Below, piece by piece: positions 35,887 through 46,963 of a stretch of 64,000 nucleotides of DNA. Origin of the DNA: Robertmurraya sp. FSL R5-0851 (GTDB lineage: Bacteria; Bacillota; Bacilli; Bacillales; Cytobacillaceae); the NCBI RefSeq assembly GCF_038002965.1, contig NZ_JBBOOE010000001.1:4699935-4763934 (forward strand), given 5' to 3'. A program made the translations under genes and the position numbers. The notes below the pieces were generated by a model that saw only the letters and a program-made list of their open reading frames with translations, was not told the DNA's origin and did not search any database. Each line of letters starts with the position of its first letter. The first letter of the stretch is position 1.

Positions 35887-35908
35887 ACCTCTAGTTTTCA
35901 CTAGAGGT
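35887..35908 (-). terminator. Terminator of the M23 peptidase gene
   Basis: An 8-bp perfect stem (ACCTCTAG / CTAGAGGT) with a short T run on the minus strand lies ten bases past the stop. Confidence 0.7.
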
Positions 35909-35917
35909 ATTAATATA

Positions 35918-37393
35918 TTATCTATTTACATAATTTAGTGGGTTTACTAAACTACCATTCTTATAAACTTCAAAGTGAAGATGAACACCTGTTGAATCTC
36001 CAGTTGAACCCATAACACCAATAGCTGAGCCCTTAACAACCGTTTGACCAACACTTACACTTATAGAAGCTAAATGTGCATAAACGGTACGCATCCCGTT
36101 ATTATGATCAATGACAATTTTATTTCCATACCCGGCATCATACCCAGCAGATACGATTGTTCCATTGTCAGCAGCTTTAATAGTTCCACTACTAGGACGT
36201 GCAATATCTATACCTTTATGTTGTTTGCCCCATCTAAAGCCCATTTGGCTGGAAACATAACCGCCATTTGCCGGCCACGCAAGGGATCCGTCTCCACGAG
36301 ATGGAACAACTTTTGTCCCTTTTCTAACAATATAATTAACAGGTTCTTGAAGGATCTTTTCGCTCGTAACCTCTTGAGCTACACGGATACCATTTTGCTC
36401 GGAGACTTTATATGTTACCTCGCGAGCTCCTTCTTTCCCCTCTTGCTCTACTTTTGTATCGCCTTTATACATAGCTCCATCTTCTATTACTTCATTAGCA
36501 AATGCGATGGTTTCCTTTTTTGCCTCTTCTTTTACAACTACTACTTGTAGAAGGGGTTGGAGGAAGGTTACATTTAATTCTTGCCCAATCTTTATTACAC
36601 TATCTTCTGTCATACCCGGGTTAATGGATAATAACTGTGCCATGTCCATTCCATGTGCTGAGGCAATTCCACCTAACACATCTCCCTCTTTCACAGAGTA
36701 TTTCTTTTCTTCTAAAGTACCCTTAGTTAAAAAGGTAACTGCTTCCTCAACAGTTAATATTTTATCTGGTGTAACTTTCTCTACATTTTGTGAAACTTCT
36801 TTTGTGAATGAAACGTCTAATAGACGAACTTCATTTTCCTTTAGCGTAGGTAATACCTCTTCAGGAGTTGCCTTACGAGTTTCCAACTCTGTTAGTTGCT
36901 CCTGTGTAACATACTTTAGCTTTAAAGCATTTAACACCTGGTCCGCCTCAGCTTCACTTTTTAAGTAAGCTACTGCTTTTCCATCAATGACTAAGGCTGA
37001 AGCATTAGCTTGAACGGCCAGTTTACTTTGAATGATTTCTGCAACTTCTTCGTCACTTGTTTTAGCAGTAGAACCAAACACTTGCTCTGAAACATATGTA
37101 AGTTGTGAATCAACGGCTAAATCTAAATTTGTATACGATTGCTTAAACTCTTCTACTTTTTCATCTAGAATCTCTTGAACCACTTCTTTGTCAGAAACAG
37201 TACCAACGTATTCTTTATTCATATATACATAGTATACCGTGCTTAATTTTGAGCCATTAGCAGATGCTGAACCTACACCAAATGTAAGTGCTCCTAATGC
37301 CATTGCTGATATAGCTACCTTTTTTATTGTAGGTTTTAGACTATTAGATGTATTGATCGTTAGTTCGGAAAGTCTCTTATTGAAAAAACCCAT
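35918..37393 (-). CDS. Secreted M23 peptidoglycan peptidase with LysM and G5 domains
   Basis: The 491-residue protein has a signal peptide (basic start, hydrophobic VAISAMALGALTFGVG, cleavage near ASA-N), a central region, a LysM (about 233-280; YSVKEGDVLGGIA), a G5 domain (about 285-365; EEGREV-type VEQEGKEGAREVTYKV), and a C-terminal LytM/M23 domain (about 385-491) with zinc ligands in GKQHKGIDI and HLHFEVYK. It should cut peptide cross-links in the wall. It lies directly upstream of walR on the same strand but has its own terminator. A WalR-box match lies about 320 bases upstream, suggesting it is a target of the neighbouring two-component system. Confidence 0.92.
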   Translation of the reverse strand: MGFFNKRLSELTINTSNSLKPTIKKVAISAMALGALTFGVGSASANGSKLSTVYYVYMNKEYVGTVSDKEVVQEILDEKVEEFKQSYTNLDLAVDSQLTYVSEQVFGSTAKTSDEEVAEIIQSKLAVQANASALVIDGKAVAYLKSEAEADQVLNALKLKYVTQEQLTELETRKATPEEVLPTLKENEVRLLDVSFTKEVSQNVEKVTPDKILTVEEAVTFLTKGTLEEKKYSVKEGDVLGGIASAHGMDMAQLLSINPGMTEDSVIKIGQELNVTFLQPLLQVVVVKEEAKKETIAFANEVIEDGAMYKGDTKVEQEGKEGAREVTYKVSEQNGIRVAQEVTSEKILQEPVNYIVRKGTKVVPSRGDGSLAWPANGGYVSSQMGFRWGKQHKGIDIARPSSGTIKAADNGTIVSAGYDAGYGNKIVIDHNNGMRTVYAHLASISVSVGQTVVKGSAIGVMGSTGDSTGVHLHFEVYKNGSLVNPLNYVNR

Positions 37394-37477
37394 TCTCTAA
37401 TCCTCCTAGACTAGCGCAACAAAACACTTTTAGTGCTTTTAACTCTTTTTATTTTTACTTAGTTGCAAAATAAGCCT

Positions 37478-37506
37478 TCTTTACTTTACCATAAATAAGC
37501 CATCAA
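37478..37506 (-). promoter_or_regulatory. Candidate promoter of the M23 peptidase gene
   Basis: On the minus strand TTGATG (37501-37506) and TAAAGA (37478-37483) are 17 bases apart, about 90 bases before the start. The -10 is weak, which would suit an activator-dependent promoter. Confidence 0.35.
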
Positions 37507-37712
37507 GAGTTTACTAGCACTTGATATGTAACATAATTGTATAATTAATGACATTATATTACAAAGGCTCGTCGAATGAATAGATTGGTAACTTCTGAAG
37601 AATTCCTAGCAAAACATTGATATAACAGCGTTTATTAATAGAAACGCTTTCATATTACTATAGATCACCGAAATTTATTTCGACAAATTTCTTGGAAGAA
37701 TTTTACTTGAAT

Positions 37713-37729
37713 ATTACATCTCTGTAACA
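37713..37729 (-). promoter_or_regulatory. WalR-box match
   Basis: On the minus strand the site reads TGTTAC-AGAGA-TGTAAT, a full match to TGTWAH-N5-TGTWAH. A second, 11/12 match (TGTAAC-ATAAT-TGTATA) lies on the plus strand at 37527-37543, nearer to the gene. Both are upstream of the M23 peptidase. The distal one overlaps the region before the tRNA terminator, so its target is uncertain. Confidence 0.45.
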
Positions 37730-37731
37730 AA

Positions 37732-37765
37732 AAAGAGGAATTTGTCATAGGACAAACTCCTCTTT
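37732..37765 (-). terminator. Terminator of the tRNA-Glu/tRNA-Phe unit
   Basis: A stem of 15 bp with one mismatch (AAAGAGGAgTTTGTC / GACAAAtTCCTCTTT on the minus strand) ends in TTTTTTG, seven bases past tRNA-Phe. Confidence 0.9.
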
Positions 37766-37771
37766 CATAGA

Positions 37772-37844
37772 TGGCTCAGGACGGAATCGAACCGCCGACA
37801 CAAGGATTTTCAGTCCTTTGCTCTACCGACTGAGCTACTGAGCC
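37772..37844 (-). tRNA. tRNA-Phe (GAA)
   Basis: A 73-base cloverleaf on the minus strand: acceptor GGCTCAG/CTGAGCC, D-arm GCTC..GAGC, anticodon GAA in the loop CTGAAAA, T-loop GGTTCGATTCC. The discriminator is A; CCA is not encoded. It is downstream of tRNA-Glu on the same strand. Confidence 0.96.
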
Positions 37845-37904
37845 GTATTTATGTATTTATAAAAATTCCAACCTCTTGCCTTTGAAGAGATTGGAATAGT
37901 GTGA

Positions 37905-37976
37905 TGACCCCTACGGGATTCGAACCCGTGTTACCGCCGTGAAAGGGCGGTGTCTTAACCGCTTGACCAAGGGGCC
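37905..37976 (-). tRNA. tRNA-Glu (TTC)
   Basis: A 72-base cloverleaf on the minus strand: acceptor GGCCCCT/AGGGGTC, anticodon TTC in CTTTCAC, T-loop GGTTCGAATCC. The body is nearly identical to B. subtilis tRNA-Glu. CCA is not encoded. Confidence 0.96.
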
Positions 37977-38081
37977 ATGTGTTAATTCGACATATTATGA
38001 CGACGTTTTTTATATTAGCATAATAGCTTTATAGATTGCAATATGTATTTTATAAAAAATTTATTTTTTCCTAAATAAAAT

Positions 38082-38107
38082 ATTCGCCACTACTTTTAGT
38101 GGCGAAT
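38082..38107 (-). terminator. Terminator of purA
   Basis: A perfect 11-bp stem (ATTCGCCACTA / TAGTGGCGAAT) followed by ATTTTATTT on the minus strand. Confidence 0.85.
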
Positions 38108-38123
38108 ATTGAAATGAAATGGA

Positions 38124-39458
<1,335 letters not shown>

Positions 39459-39470
39459 TCAAACAAGATT

Positions 39471-39500
39471 AGTTTACCAATTTGAACAGCTAAAAGTCAA
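39471..39500 (-). promoter_or_regulatory. SigA promoter of purA
   Basis: On the minus strand TTGACT (39495-39500) and TAAACT (39471-39476) are 18 bases apart, 55-85 bases before the start codon. Confidence 0.7.
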
Positions 39501-39502
39501 CA

Positions 39503-39547
39503 AAACCCGAACGATTTTTGTAAGATTAATATTTTTTGTTCGTAATT
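39503..39547. promoter_or_regulatory. Inverted pair of PurBoxes (PurR) upstream of purA
   Basis: AAACCCGAACGAT (39503-39515, plus strand) and AATTACGAACAAA (39535-39547, minus strand) each carry the CGAAC core of the PurBox AWWWCCGAACWWT. They point in opposite directions about 19 bases apart, as known for PurR operators in Bacillus, just upstream of the purA -35. Confidence 0.7.
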
Positions 39548-39563
39548 ATTTCTTGTTTCATAG

Positions 39564-39596
39564 AAAAAAGACTAGCCGGTTTGTAGCTAGTCTTTT
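39564..39596 (-). terminator. Terminator of dnaC
   Basis: A 9-bp perfect stem (AAGACTAGC / GCTAGTCTT) followed by six T residues on the minus strand, 15 bases past the dnaC stop. Confidence 0.9.
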
Positions 39597-39610
39597 ATTA
39601 TTCTAATCTA

Positions 39611-40975
39611 TTAAGCTCCAGGTGGAACACCATTATCATCAAAACGCCGCTCCAAGTTAACAAACTTATTATATTCTTTCACAAAAGCTAATGATACGGT
39701 TCCAGTCGGACCATTACGCTGCTTCGCAATAATGATTTCGATAATGTTCTTACTTTCCGATTCACGATCATAATAATCATCACGATATAAAAAGGCAATT
39801 ACATCAGCATCCTGCTCAATACTTCCTGATTCACGGATATCTGACATCATTGGACGCTTATCTTGACGCTGCTCTACCCCACGGGAAAGCTGTGATAAGG
39901 CAATCACAGGTACTTTCAACTCACGAGCAAGAGCCTTTAAGGAACGGGAGATTTCTGATACTTCTTGCTGACGGTTCTCGCCAGAACGACCACTTCCTAG
40001 AATTAGCTGCAAGTAGTCAATTAGAATCATACCTAGACCATGTTCCTGCTTTAATCGGCGGCATTTCGAACGAATATCTGTAATTCTTACCCCTGGGGTG
40101 TCATCAATAAAGATACCAGCATTCGATAAGCTTCCCATAGCCATCGTTAGCTTACCCCAGTCCTCATCTGTTAATGAACCCGTTCTAAGCCTTTGTGCAT
40201 CAATATTTCCTTCTGCACAAAGCAAACGCATAACAAGCTGTTCAGCGCCCATCTCGAGACTAAAAATAGCAATATTCTCACCGGTTTTCGATGCAACGTT
40301 TTGCGCAATATTTAAGGCAAAGGCTGTTTTACCAACGGATGGACGTGCTCCTACAATGATTAAATCATTCCGTTGAAACCCTGCTGTCATACGGTCGAGC
40401 TCTGAGAACCCTGTTGCTAAACCCGTTACTTCACCCACGCGGTTATTCATGATTTCAATATTGTCATATGTTCGGACAAGAACGTCCTTTATATTATGAA
40501 AAGCACCAGCATTTTTTCGACCGGATACTTCTAAAATACTTTTCTCTGCTTCCCCTAATAACACTTCAACTTCGTCTTCTCGTGTGTATCCATCCGTTGC
40601 AATCGTTGTTGCAGTACGGATCAATCGCCGAAGCAAAGATTTTTCTTCAACGATCTTAGCATAGTACTCTATATTGGCAGCTGTCGGGACCGAACCAGCT
40701 AATTCACTTAAATAACTAACTCCACCAGTATCTTCAAGAAGCTTTGCAGCTGAAAGCTCTTCTGTCACAGTTATTAGATCGACGGCTTTTCCTTTGTCGC
40801 TCAGCTGTAACATCATTTGAAAAATTTTCTGATGTGCCGCTCGGTAAAAATCATCAGGTATTAATATTTCTGATGCCATTGTAAGAGAAGATGGTTCCAA
40901 AAATATCGCACCTAAAACCGCCTGCTCAGCCTCTATATTTTGAGGAGGGAGACGGTCAGCATATAAATCATTCAT
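39611..40975 (-). CDS. dnaC: Replicative DNA helicase (DnaB homologue)
   Basis: The hexameric fork helicase (dnaC in Bacillus, dnaB in E. coli). 454 residues: N-terminal DnaB-N domain (about 8-110), linker, and RecA-like motor with Walker A GARPSVGKTAFALN (about 206-219), Walker B region MILIDYLQLI and the arginine-finger region ISRSLKALAREL. Full length. It follows rplI but a terminator lies between them. Confidence 0.98.
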   Translation of the reverse strand: MNDLYADRLPPQNIEAEQAVLGAIFLEPSSLTMASEILIPDDFYRAAHQKIFQMMLQLSDKGKAVDLITVTEELSAAKLLEDTGGVSYLSELAGSVPTAANIEYYAKIVEEKSLLRRLIRTATTIATDGYTREDEVEVLLGEAEKSILEVSGRKNAGAFHNIKDVLVRTYDNIEIMNNRVGEVTGLATGFSELDRMTAGFQRNDLIIVGARPSVGKTAFALNIAQNVASKTGENIAIFSLEMGAEQLVMRLLCAEGNIDAQRLRTGSLTDEDWGKLTMAMGSLSNAGIFIDDTPGVRITDIRSKCRRLKQEHGLGMILIDYLQLILGSGRSGENRQQEVSEISRSLKALARELKVPVIALSQLSRGVEQRQDKRPMMSDIRESGSIEQDADVIAFLYRDDYYDRESESKNIIEIIIAKQRNGPTGTVSLAFVKEYNKFVNLERRFDDNGVPPGA

Positions 40976-41022
40976 TTATAGTAACCTCCCTTTGCTTCTT
41001 AGAGGAAATGATGAAAACTAGA

Positions 41023-41054
41023 AAAAATGTGACCAGTAAAACGGGTCACATTTT
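41023..41054 (-). terminator. Terminator of yybS-gdpP-rplI
   Basis: An 11-bp perfect stem (AAAATGTGACC / GGTCACATTTT) followed by TTC on the minus strand lies 50 bases past the rplI stop. Confidence 0.85.
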
Positions 41055-41103
41055 GTTAGCTACTCTATTTTATCATGAATATACCGAAATGGAACTTCCA
41101 AAT

Positions 41104-41553
41104 TTAGTTTACTTCTTTTACGTGTACGTTTAAAGTAGCTTGAACTTCGGTATGAAGCTTTACTGGTACCTTTGTATAGCCTAAAGCACGGATCGCATCT
41201 TCTAGTTCAATTTTACGTTTGTCAATTTTAATATTATGCTTTTTCTGCAACTCTTCTGCGATTTGCTTACTAGTAATTGAACCAAAAAGTCGTCCACCTT
41301 CACCCGCTTTTGCACTTAATTCGACTGTGATTTTTTCAATCGTTTCTTTTAGTTTTTTTGCTTCAGCAAGCTCTTCAGCAGCTACCTTTTCTTGCTTCTT
41401 TTTCTGTCCCTCAAGGGTGCTAACATTTGTTGAATTTGCTTCTACTGCAAGTCCCTGTTTAATCAAGAAATTTTGTGCATACCCATCGGCAACATTTTTC
41501 ACTTCACCTTTTTTTCCTTTTCCTTTTACGTCCTTCAAAAAGATTACTTTCAT
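41104..41553 (-). CDS. rplI: 50S ribosomal protein L9
   Basis: 149 residues with the canonical N-terminal 23S rRNA-binding domain ([28 protein letters not shown]), the long connecting helix (Lys/Glu-rich, about 42-75) and the C-terminal domain ([14 protein letters not shown]). Its start overlaps the gdpP stop by four bases (ATGA). Confidence 0.98.
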   Translation of the reverse strand: MKVIFLKDVKGKGKKGEVKNVADGYAQNFLIKQGLAVEANSTNVSTLEGQKKKQEKVAAEELAEAKKLKETIEKITVELSAKAGEGGRLFGSITSKQIAEELQKKHNIKIDKRKIELEDAIRALGYTKVPVKLHTEVQATLNVHVKEVN

Positions 41554-43523
41554 TCTTTCTTTCTCCCTTCCGTATACTCGTGAATGGCCGTTTGCAGTCT
41601 TTCTTCTGCTTCCTCAATCGTTACATCAGTCAGCTGTGTTGCTGCATTTGTTAAATGGCCTCCACCACCTAGATTCTCCATAATAATTTGGACGTTTACG
41701 TCACCTAACGACCTGGCACTAATTCCAACCGTTTGATCTGATCGCTTCGAAATAACAAATGACGCTTGAATTCCGTCCATTGTCAGCAGGGTATCTGCCG
41801 TTTGTGCAATTAATATTTGGTCGATCATCTGCGTGTTACTTCCCTTTGCAATGGCGATCCCTTTTTTATAAAAATATACCGTTTCAATCAATTTAGCACG
41901 TTTCAAATAAGAATCCACATCTTCTTTTAAAAACTTTTGTACAAGAACCGTATCGGCCCCTTGTCCTCTTAAATAAGACGCTGCATCAAAGGTTCTAGCT
42001 CCCGTTCGAAGAGTAAAGCTTTTGGTATCAACGATAATACCAGCTAAAAGAGCTGTTGCTTCCAGCATATCAATCTTTCCCCGTTTTGGCTGATATTCTA
42101 ATAACTCGGTAACGAGCTCTGCTGTAGAGGACGCATATGGCTCCATATAAACAAGAAGCGGACTTTGGATGAAATCTTCTCCTCTTCTATGATGATCAAT
42201 TACCACAACATGATCAATTTTTGATAATAAACGCTCTTCAATAACTAATGATGGTTTATGTGTATCTACGACCACTAAAAGCGTATCCTCCGTGGCAAGC
42301 TCTAGAGCCTGTTCTGGTGTCACAAAACGTTCAAACAATGATTCATGCTTTTTGATTTCCTCTAACAATCTTTGAACACCGGTATCAATATCGTTTGGAT
42401 TTAAGACGATATAAGCATCACGCTCATTCATTTGGGCAACCTTTTGTATACCTATTGAAGCTCCAATAGCGTCCATATCCGGACTTTTATGCCCCATAAT
42501 GATGACCTTGTCGCTTTCTGTAACAAGCTCCTTAAGAGCATGCGAAATGACCCTAGCACGTACTCTTGTCCGTTTTTCAACAGGATTCGTTTTTCCACCA
42601 TAAAACTTTACCTTACCATTGGTTAACTTAATCGCCACCTGGTCGCCACCACGACCTAGCGCTAAATCAAGACTTGATTGTGCTAACGAGCCTAACTCTG
42701 GCAGGGAGGAGACACCAGAACCTACTCCTATACTCAAGGTTAATGGAACATTTTGCTTTGAAGTCGTTTCTCTCACATCATCAAGGACAGAAAACTTTCC
42801 TTTCTCGAGCAATTGCATGATATTTTCATTGAATACAGCAATAAAGCGTTCAGATGTTATTCTTTTAAGGAACACTCCATTTTCCTGTGCCCACTTATTT
42901 AAAATAGATGTAACAAGGCTATTCAAACTACTTCTTGTCTGATCTTCCATCCCTTGCGTTAATTCATCATAATTATCTAAGAAAATAATTGCAATGACGG
43001 TTCGTTCATCTTCATATAACTTTTCAATTTCTGTTTGTTCCGTTACATCAAAGAAGTACAACAGTCTTTCCTCAGGACGGTGAATGACTCTAAATTTACG
43101 CTCATGAATCGTGATGATTTCGGTTTCAACATCTTGCTTGATTAAAGGAATAAGTGATTCACCCACATCATAGAGCGACCTACCAACCAGTGTATCCTCT
43201 TCAAAGCATGAAGCTAAGAACGGGTTCGTCCACTCGATATAGTAGTCATCATTAATTAACATAATACCGATTGGCATTTCCATGAGCGCTTCCTCGCCCA
43301 CTTTTTTTACTCGATAGGACAATGTAGTTATGTATTCTTCCATTTCTTTTCTTTGTTTTCTTTCAAGCTGAAAGATATAGAAAAAGGGAAGGAATGCTAC
43401 TATTAATCCGATTAAGCCTAGTAACCAATTGTACATAGCAATTAATCCGAGAAGCACCACTGTTATGGCAATTAATGCGTAGATGGGGTAGCGAATCGAT
43501 CGCTTTTCTAGATAAGAAGGCAT
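41550..43523 (-). CDS. gdpP: Cyclic-di-AMP phosphodiesterase GdpP
   Basis: It degrades c-di-AMP to pApA at the membrane. 657 residues: two membrane helices (about 15-55), a PAS domain (about 85-150), a degenerate GGDEF domain (about 170-300; [10 protein letters not shown] in place of GGDEF), and DHH/DHHA1 catalytic domains (about 335-650) with [29 protein letters not shown] and [10 protein letters not shown]. The start at 43523 ([15 protein letters not shown]) follows GGGAG at nine bases and aligns with B. subtilis YybT; a GTG at 43538 overlaps that site. Confidence 0.96.
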   Translation of the reverse strand: MPSYLEKRSIRYPIYALIAITVVLLGLIAMYNWLLGLIGLIVAFLPFFYIFQLERKQRKEMEEYITTLSYRVKKVGEEALMEMPIGIMLINDDYYIEWTNPFLASCFEEDTLVGRSLYDVGESLIPLIKQDVETEIITIHERKFRVIHRPEERLLYFFDVTEQTEIEKLYEDERTVIAIIFLDNYDELTQGMEDQTRSSLNSLVTSILNKWAQENGVFLKRITSERFIAVFNENIMQLLEKGKFSVLDDVRETTSKQNVPLTLSIGVGSGVSSLPELGSLAQSSLDLALGRGGDQVAIKLTNGKVKFYGGKTNPVEKRTRVRARVISHALKELVTESDKVIIMGHKSPDMDAIGASIGIQKVAQMNERDAYIVLNPNDIDTGVQRLLEEIKKHESLFERFVTPEQALELATEDTLLVVVDTHKPSLVIEERLLSKIDHVVVIDHHRRGEDFIQSPLLVYMEPYASSTAELVTELLEYQPKRGKIDMLEATALLAGIIVDTKSFTLRTGARTFDAASYLRGQGADTVLVQKFLKEDVDSYLKRAKLIETVYFYKKGIAIAKGSNTQMIDQILIAQTADTLLTMDGIQASFVISKRSDQTVGISARSLGDVNVQIIMENLGGGGHLTNAATQLTDVTIEEAEERLQTAIHEYTEGRKKE

Positions 43524-43551
43524 AATTTCAGCTCCCACACAGTAGTGTATT

Positions 43552-44490
43552 TTATTGATTTTTGATCCTTTTTCTTAAATCAAAGCCTAAATCAATTATA
43601 CCTAATATCCGGACAATATAAAGTAATTGTGGAAATAACAAGACTCCAATTGTGAACATTATCGGTACTGCCCTAGGAAACTTCTTTGCATGACTAAAGT
43701 AATAAATAAAGGCCAAACCTTGTAAAACCATTAACCATTGAAGCAAAAAGGCGATATTTACAATGGCCATAAAAGCAAAACTTCCCTCTTCAGGGTTAAA
43801 AATCATTGAAGCAATGATGGAAAATAAATAGATCCATAAAATACTTTTTGGCAACTGAAGATAGCGAAATGGTTTCCAGTTAGAAATTTCAACTTGAAAA
43901 CGTTTTGCTATAGGAAAACTAACTAGTTGAATAAAGAATACGGCAAGAAAGGCAGCCATCACAAACAAAGTTGGCTTCAAATACCTTCCCGCCTCTATTC
44001 CAGCAAGTAATTCTTCCATCTCCTTCTCATTTGGAGTTTGTCCTAATGATTCCATGATTGATAAGGAAGATTCTATGGAAGCTTTGGTTGCAGCTATCGT
44101 TTCATCAATAAAGTCGATTTGGAAAAAAGCGACTGAAATAGCATAAGTCAACACGACGGTGAATAGAAACGCTATAGAACCACCAATATAAATCGCTTCC
44201 CTGCTTTTCTTCTCTCTAATAAAGTCTCCCATCACTAAGCCTGTTAGACCAAAGGTAATGGCTAATGGGATGGCAAATATTGTTCCCACTATTAGTGATA
44301 ATAAAATAGAGGCTACAAAAAACACTAGCATACTTTTGCGGTCATTTTTATACGCAAAAAGAATAAAAGGTAATACCAAGAACAAATTGGTAACCATCCC
44401 TAATATGGGCATATATGTTGTTAACAAGAGAAGAGCTGCATAAATAGCTAGTAATAAAGCTCCTGTTGTTAACTGTCGAACATTCTTCAA
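43552..44490 (-). CDS. yybS: DUF2232 membrane protein YybS
   Basis: 312 residues with about seven to eight hydrophobic segments, opening VRQLTTGALLLAIYAALLLLT. Conserved in front of gdpP in Bacilli. The fold resembles energy-coupling or substrate-binding S components, but function is not established. Twelve to thirteen bases separate it from gdpP, so they are co-transcribed. Confidence 0.88.
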   Translation of the reverse strand: MKNVRQLTTGALLLAIYAALLLLTTYMPILGMVTNLFLVLPFILFAYKNDRKSMLVFFVASILLSLIVGTIFAIPLAITFGLTGLVMGDFIREKKSREAIYIGGSIAFLFTVVLTYAISVAFFQIDFIDETIAATKASIESSLSIMESLGQTPNEKEMEELLAGIEAGRYLKPTLFVMAAFLAVFFIQLVSFPIAKRFQVEISNWKPFRYLQLPKSILWIYLFSIIASMIFNPEEGSFAFMAIVNIAFLLQWLMVLQGLAFIYYFSHAKKFPRAVPIMFTIGVLLFPQLLYIVRILGIIDLGFDLRKRIKNQ

Positions 44491-44584
44491 TCCCTCACCT
44501 CATTTAATTGCATCACTTCTATTTTATCTAGTTCTGGAGATGGATTCAACTCATACAGATTCGTCGTTATAGCTAAATATAAAA

Positions 44585-44608
44585 AAAGACACCACTATGG
44601 GTGTCTTT
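44585..44608 (-). terminator. Terminator of rpsF-ssb-rpsR
   Basis: A perfect 9-bp stem (AAAGACACC / GGTGTCTTT, loop of six) followed by a T run on the minus strand, ten bases past the rpsR stop. Confidence 0.92.
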
Positions 44609-44617
44609 CTCCGCTCA

Positions 44618-44863
44618 TTATTCACCAGTAACGTATGGTAGTAATGCCATAGTACGTGAACGCTTGATAGCAACTGTTAATTTACGTTGGTATTTAGCGT
44701 TTGTACCTGTTACACGACGAGGTAAAATTTTACCACGCTCAGAGATGAATTTCTTAAGAAGATCTACATCTTTGTAATCGATATGAGTGATTCCGTTTGC
44801 TGTGAAGAAGCAAACTTTACGACGCTTAGCGCGTCCACCTCTACGTCCTCCGCCCATTGCCAT
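44618..44863 (-). CDS. rpsR: 30S ribosomal protein S18
   Basis: 81 residues, basic N terminus [15 protein letters not shown], then [22 protein letters not shown] and [25 protein letters not shown]. Last gene of rpsF-ssb-rpsR; S18 binds S6 on the 30S platform. The single Cys in KVCFF is the C+ form. Confidence 0.98.
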   Translation of the reverse strand: MAMGGGRRGGRAKRRKVCFFTANGITHIDYKDVDLLKKFISERGKILPRRVTGTNAKYQRKLTVAIKRSRTMALLPYVTGE

Positions 44864-44911
44864 GAGTATTTCCCTCCTTTTTATAATAAAAATCGTATTT
44901 TCAAGGATTTT

Positions 44912-45433
44912 TTAGAATGGTAAATCATCATCGGAAATATCGATTTGACCACCGTCATTTGCGAATGGGTCTTCATCCATTCTAGTATAACCTTGGTTAT
45001 TATTGTTGTTGTTTCTATATGGTTGATTCTGATTGTTATTCCCGTATGGTGAAGCTTCTCTTTGACCGCCGAAGCCTCCTGCGTTCCCGCCAGGAGCAGA
45101 ACCACCAGAAGCACCTCTTGGCTCCAAGAATTGAACACTTTCAGCTAATACTTCAGTGACATATACTCGCTTACCATCTTGTCCATCATAGCTGCGTGTT
45201 TGAACACGACCGTCTACACCAGCAAGACTTCCCTTTTTCAAGAAGTTTGCTACGTTTTCTGCAGGTTTACGCCAAATCACACAGTTGATGAAATCCGCTT
45301 CTCTTTCTCCTTGCTGATTCGTAAACGTACGATTGACAGCAAGCGTAAAAGTAGCGACAGGAACACCATTTGGTGTATAGCGTAATTCAGGATCTTTCGT
45401 TAATCGACCGACTAGAACAACACGATTCATCAT
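44912..45433 (-). CDS. ssb: Single-stranded DNA-binding protein SsbA
   Basis: 173 residues: OB fold (1-110; [31 protein letters not shown]) then a Gly/Asn/Gln-rich linker and the conserved acidic tip DISDDDLPF, which binds partner replication proteins. The start at 45433 aligns with B. subtilis SsbA ([10 protein letters not shown]) and has a G-rich ribosome site nine bases upstream; an in-frame start at 45457 is less likely. A parS-like site lies just upstream. Confidence 0.97.
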   Translation of the reverse strand: MMNRVVLVGRLTKDPELRYTPNGVPVATFTLAVNRTFTNQQGEREADFINCVIWRKPAENVANFLKKGSLAGVDGRVQTRSYDGQDGKRVYVTEVLAESVQFLEPRGASGGSAPGGNAGGFGGQREASPYGNNNQNQPYRNNNNNNQGYTRMDEDPFANDGGQIDISDDDLPF

Positions 45434-45463
45434 CAGAATCAACCCCCTTTCTTCCACGTCTAA

Positions 45464-45479
45464 TGTTTCATGTGAAACA
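45464..45479. other. parS-like site between rpsF and ssb
   Basis: TGTTTCATGTGAAACA matches parS TGTTNCACGTGAAACA except for one central base (CATG in place of CACG). The central CG is important for Spo0J binding, so this may be a weak or decayed site. Confidence 0.5.
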
Positions 45480-45505
45480 TCACATTTAGAAGTAATTATC
45501 TATTC

Positions 45506-45793
45506 TTATTTCTCGTCTTTAGTAACCATGTGGCGGATAATATCTTCGCTAATTTTTGCTAAGCGAGAGAATTCTTCCACTGCAGCTGGATTAGAATTAA
45601 CTTTAAGAATTTGGTAGTAGCCATCACGGAAATCATTGATTTCGTATGCAAGACGACGCTTACCCCACTCTTTTGATTCAGTAAGTTCCGCACCATTATC
45701 AGTTAAGATTGTGTTAAAACGCTCAACTAAGGCTTTTTTAGCCTCATCTTCAATGTTTGGGCGGATGATGTACATAATTTCGTACGCTCTCAT
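45506..45793 (-). CDS. rpsF: 30S ribosomal protein S6
   Basis: 95 residues, [20 protein letters not shown] to the end, full RRM-like S6 fold. The start at 45793 is set by AAAGGAGG seven bases before the ATG; the frame is open further upstream to 45841, but this part is leader. First gene of rpsF-ssb-rpsR. Confidence 0.98.
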   Translation of the reverse strand: MRAYEIMYIIRPNIEDEAKKALVERFNTILTDNGAELTESKEWGKRRLAYEINDFRDGYYQILKVNSNPAAVEEFSRLAKISEDIIRHMVTKDEK

Positions 45794-45799
45794 CACGTT

Positions 45800-45838
45800 C
45801 ACCTCCTTTTGGTCTAAACGGCCCAATTGGGCAAGGAG
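45800..45838 (-). promoter_or_regulatory. Possible S6:S18 autoregulatory leader
   Basis: The short 5' leader contains a hairpin GCCC-AATT-GGGC directly followed by CCG. S6:S18 leaders in bacteria carry a CCG that mimics the rRNA site of the S6:S18 complex. The match is by eye and the structure is small. Confidence 0.45.
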
Positions 45839-45863
45839 CAATATTCATTACTCACAAGAAGAA

Positions 45864-45892
45864 ATTATACCACAGCAAGAAACGAAACACAA
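45864..45892 (-). promoter_or_regulatory. SigA promoter of rpsF-ssb-rpsR
   Basis: On the minus strand TTGTGT (45887-45892) and a perfect TATAAT (45864-45869), preceded by TGG, are 17 bases apart. Confidence 0.85.
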
Positions 45893-45922
45893 GGTTTGAT
45901 TAAAGGCACTCTTGGTTTACAG

Positions 45923-46963
45923 TTAAGCATTCTTTTTTAAAGTGACTATTTTCTGCTTAATCGTTCGTTTACACTCACTGATTAATTCGTTGAAGATGCC
46001 TTCCCATGTTTGCTTTAGTGCATATTCTCTTGCGTTTTTCCCCATAATGAGCCTGCTTACTTTATGATTGATTAATTGTTCCGTTTCCTTAATAAAATCC
46101 TGGTAAACTCCAGCCTCACATATCTTTCCTGTTTTGTTATGCTCTACAATTCCACTTACTCCTCCACGATTAGAAACAATGGCAGGAGTTCCGCTTGCCA
46201 GCGCCTCTAATACTACGTTCCCAAATGTTTCTGTTTGTGATGGAAAAACGAATAAATCACTCGCTGCATAACAAGAAGCTAGCTCATTTCCACTTAAGTA
46301 TCCCGTCATTGTTATATTTTTGTTCTCATTTGATAGACTAGATATCTCCCCAAAACTAGGACCATCCCCTACAATTAACCAATGGACGCTTTCTTTCCAC
46401 TTTTCCGAGAAATGTTCAATCATTTTTTGTAATGTAAATAGGTCTTTTTCTGGTGCAAGTCTCCCTACGTAAAGGAGAATTATGGGGGATTTTATATTAT
46501 ATTTCTCTCGAATGTTGACCGTTTGGTTAGAAGGTTGAAAAAGAGAGCAGTCTACCCCTCTCGTCCATATAGATAGGTTCGTGAAGTCTTTTGTTTGGAG
46601 ATGCGCTAATGTCTCCTGGGAGGGAACAAAAATTCGTTCTGAGGAAGAATAAAACCATTTTAAATATCTCCACAGAATCGGAGATATCCAACTGAGCTTG
46701 TAATAATCCAGGTACTGGTCAAAGTGTGTGTGATAAGAAGAAATGATTGGAATATGTAACTTTTTAGCTGCATGGGAGCCTAGTACTCCCATCGTTAATG
46801 GCGTAGCCACGTGGATAAAATCTGGAGAAAAAGCTTGTACTCGTTCAAGGATGGTATTCGGCAGAGCCAATGCTGTTCGACACTCTGGGTAGATAAAAAA
46901 AGGAATGCTCATAAATTGGTGAACATAGGGATAAGGATTACTTCCCTCGAGTTCAGGTGCGAA
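45923..46963 (-). pseudogene. Glycosyltransferase family 4 protein, N-terminally deleted
   Basis: The GT-B C-terminal half is complete: LYVGRLAPEKDLFTLQK, IVGDGPSFGEI, GYLSGNELASCYAASDLFVFPS, ETFGNVVLEALASGTP. The N-terminal domain begins abruptly with FAPELEGSNPYPYVHQFMSI at 46963, right after a stop. Intact relatives have about 60 residues more (an MKIAIFTDTF-type Rossmann start). The frame joins the truncated PAP2 gene, so a deletion removed the 3' end of one gene and the 5' end of the other. A shortened protein could start at ATG 46912 but would lack the start of the acceptor domain. Confidence 0.8.

Noticed and set aside
37713..37765. The WalR-box match could be just part of the tRNA terminator.
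   Set aside because: The terminator stem starts at 37732, just beyond the box (37713-37729), so the two do not share bases; kept as a separate candidate with moderate confidence.
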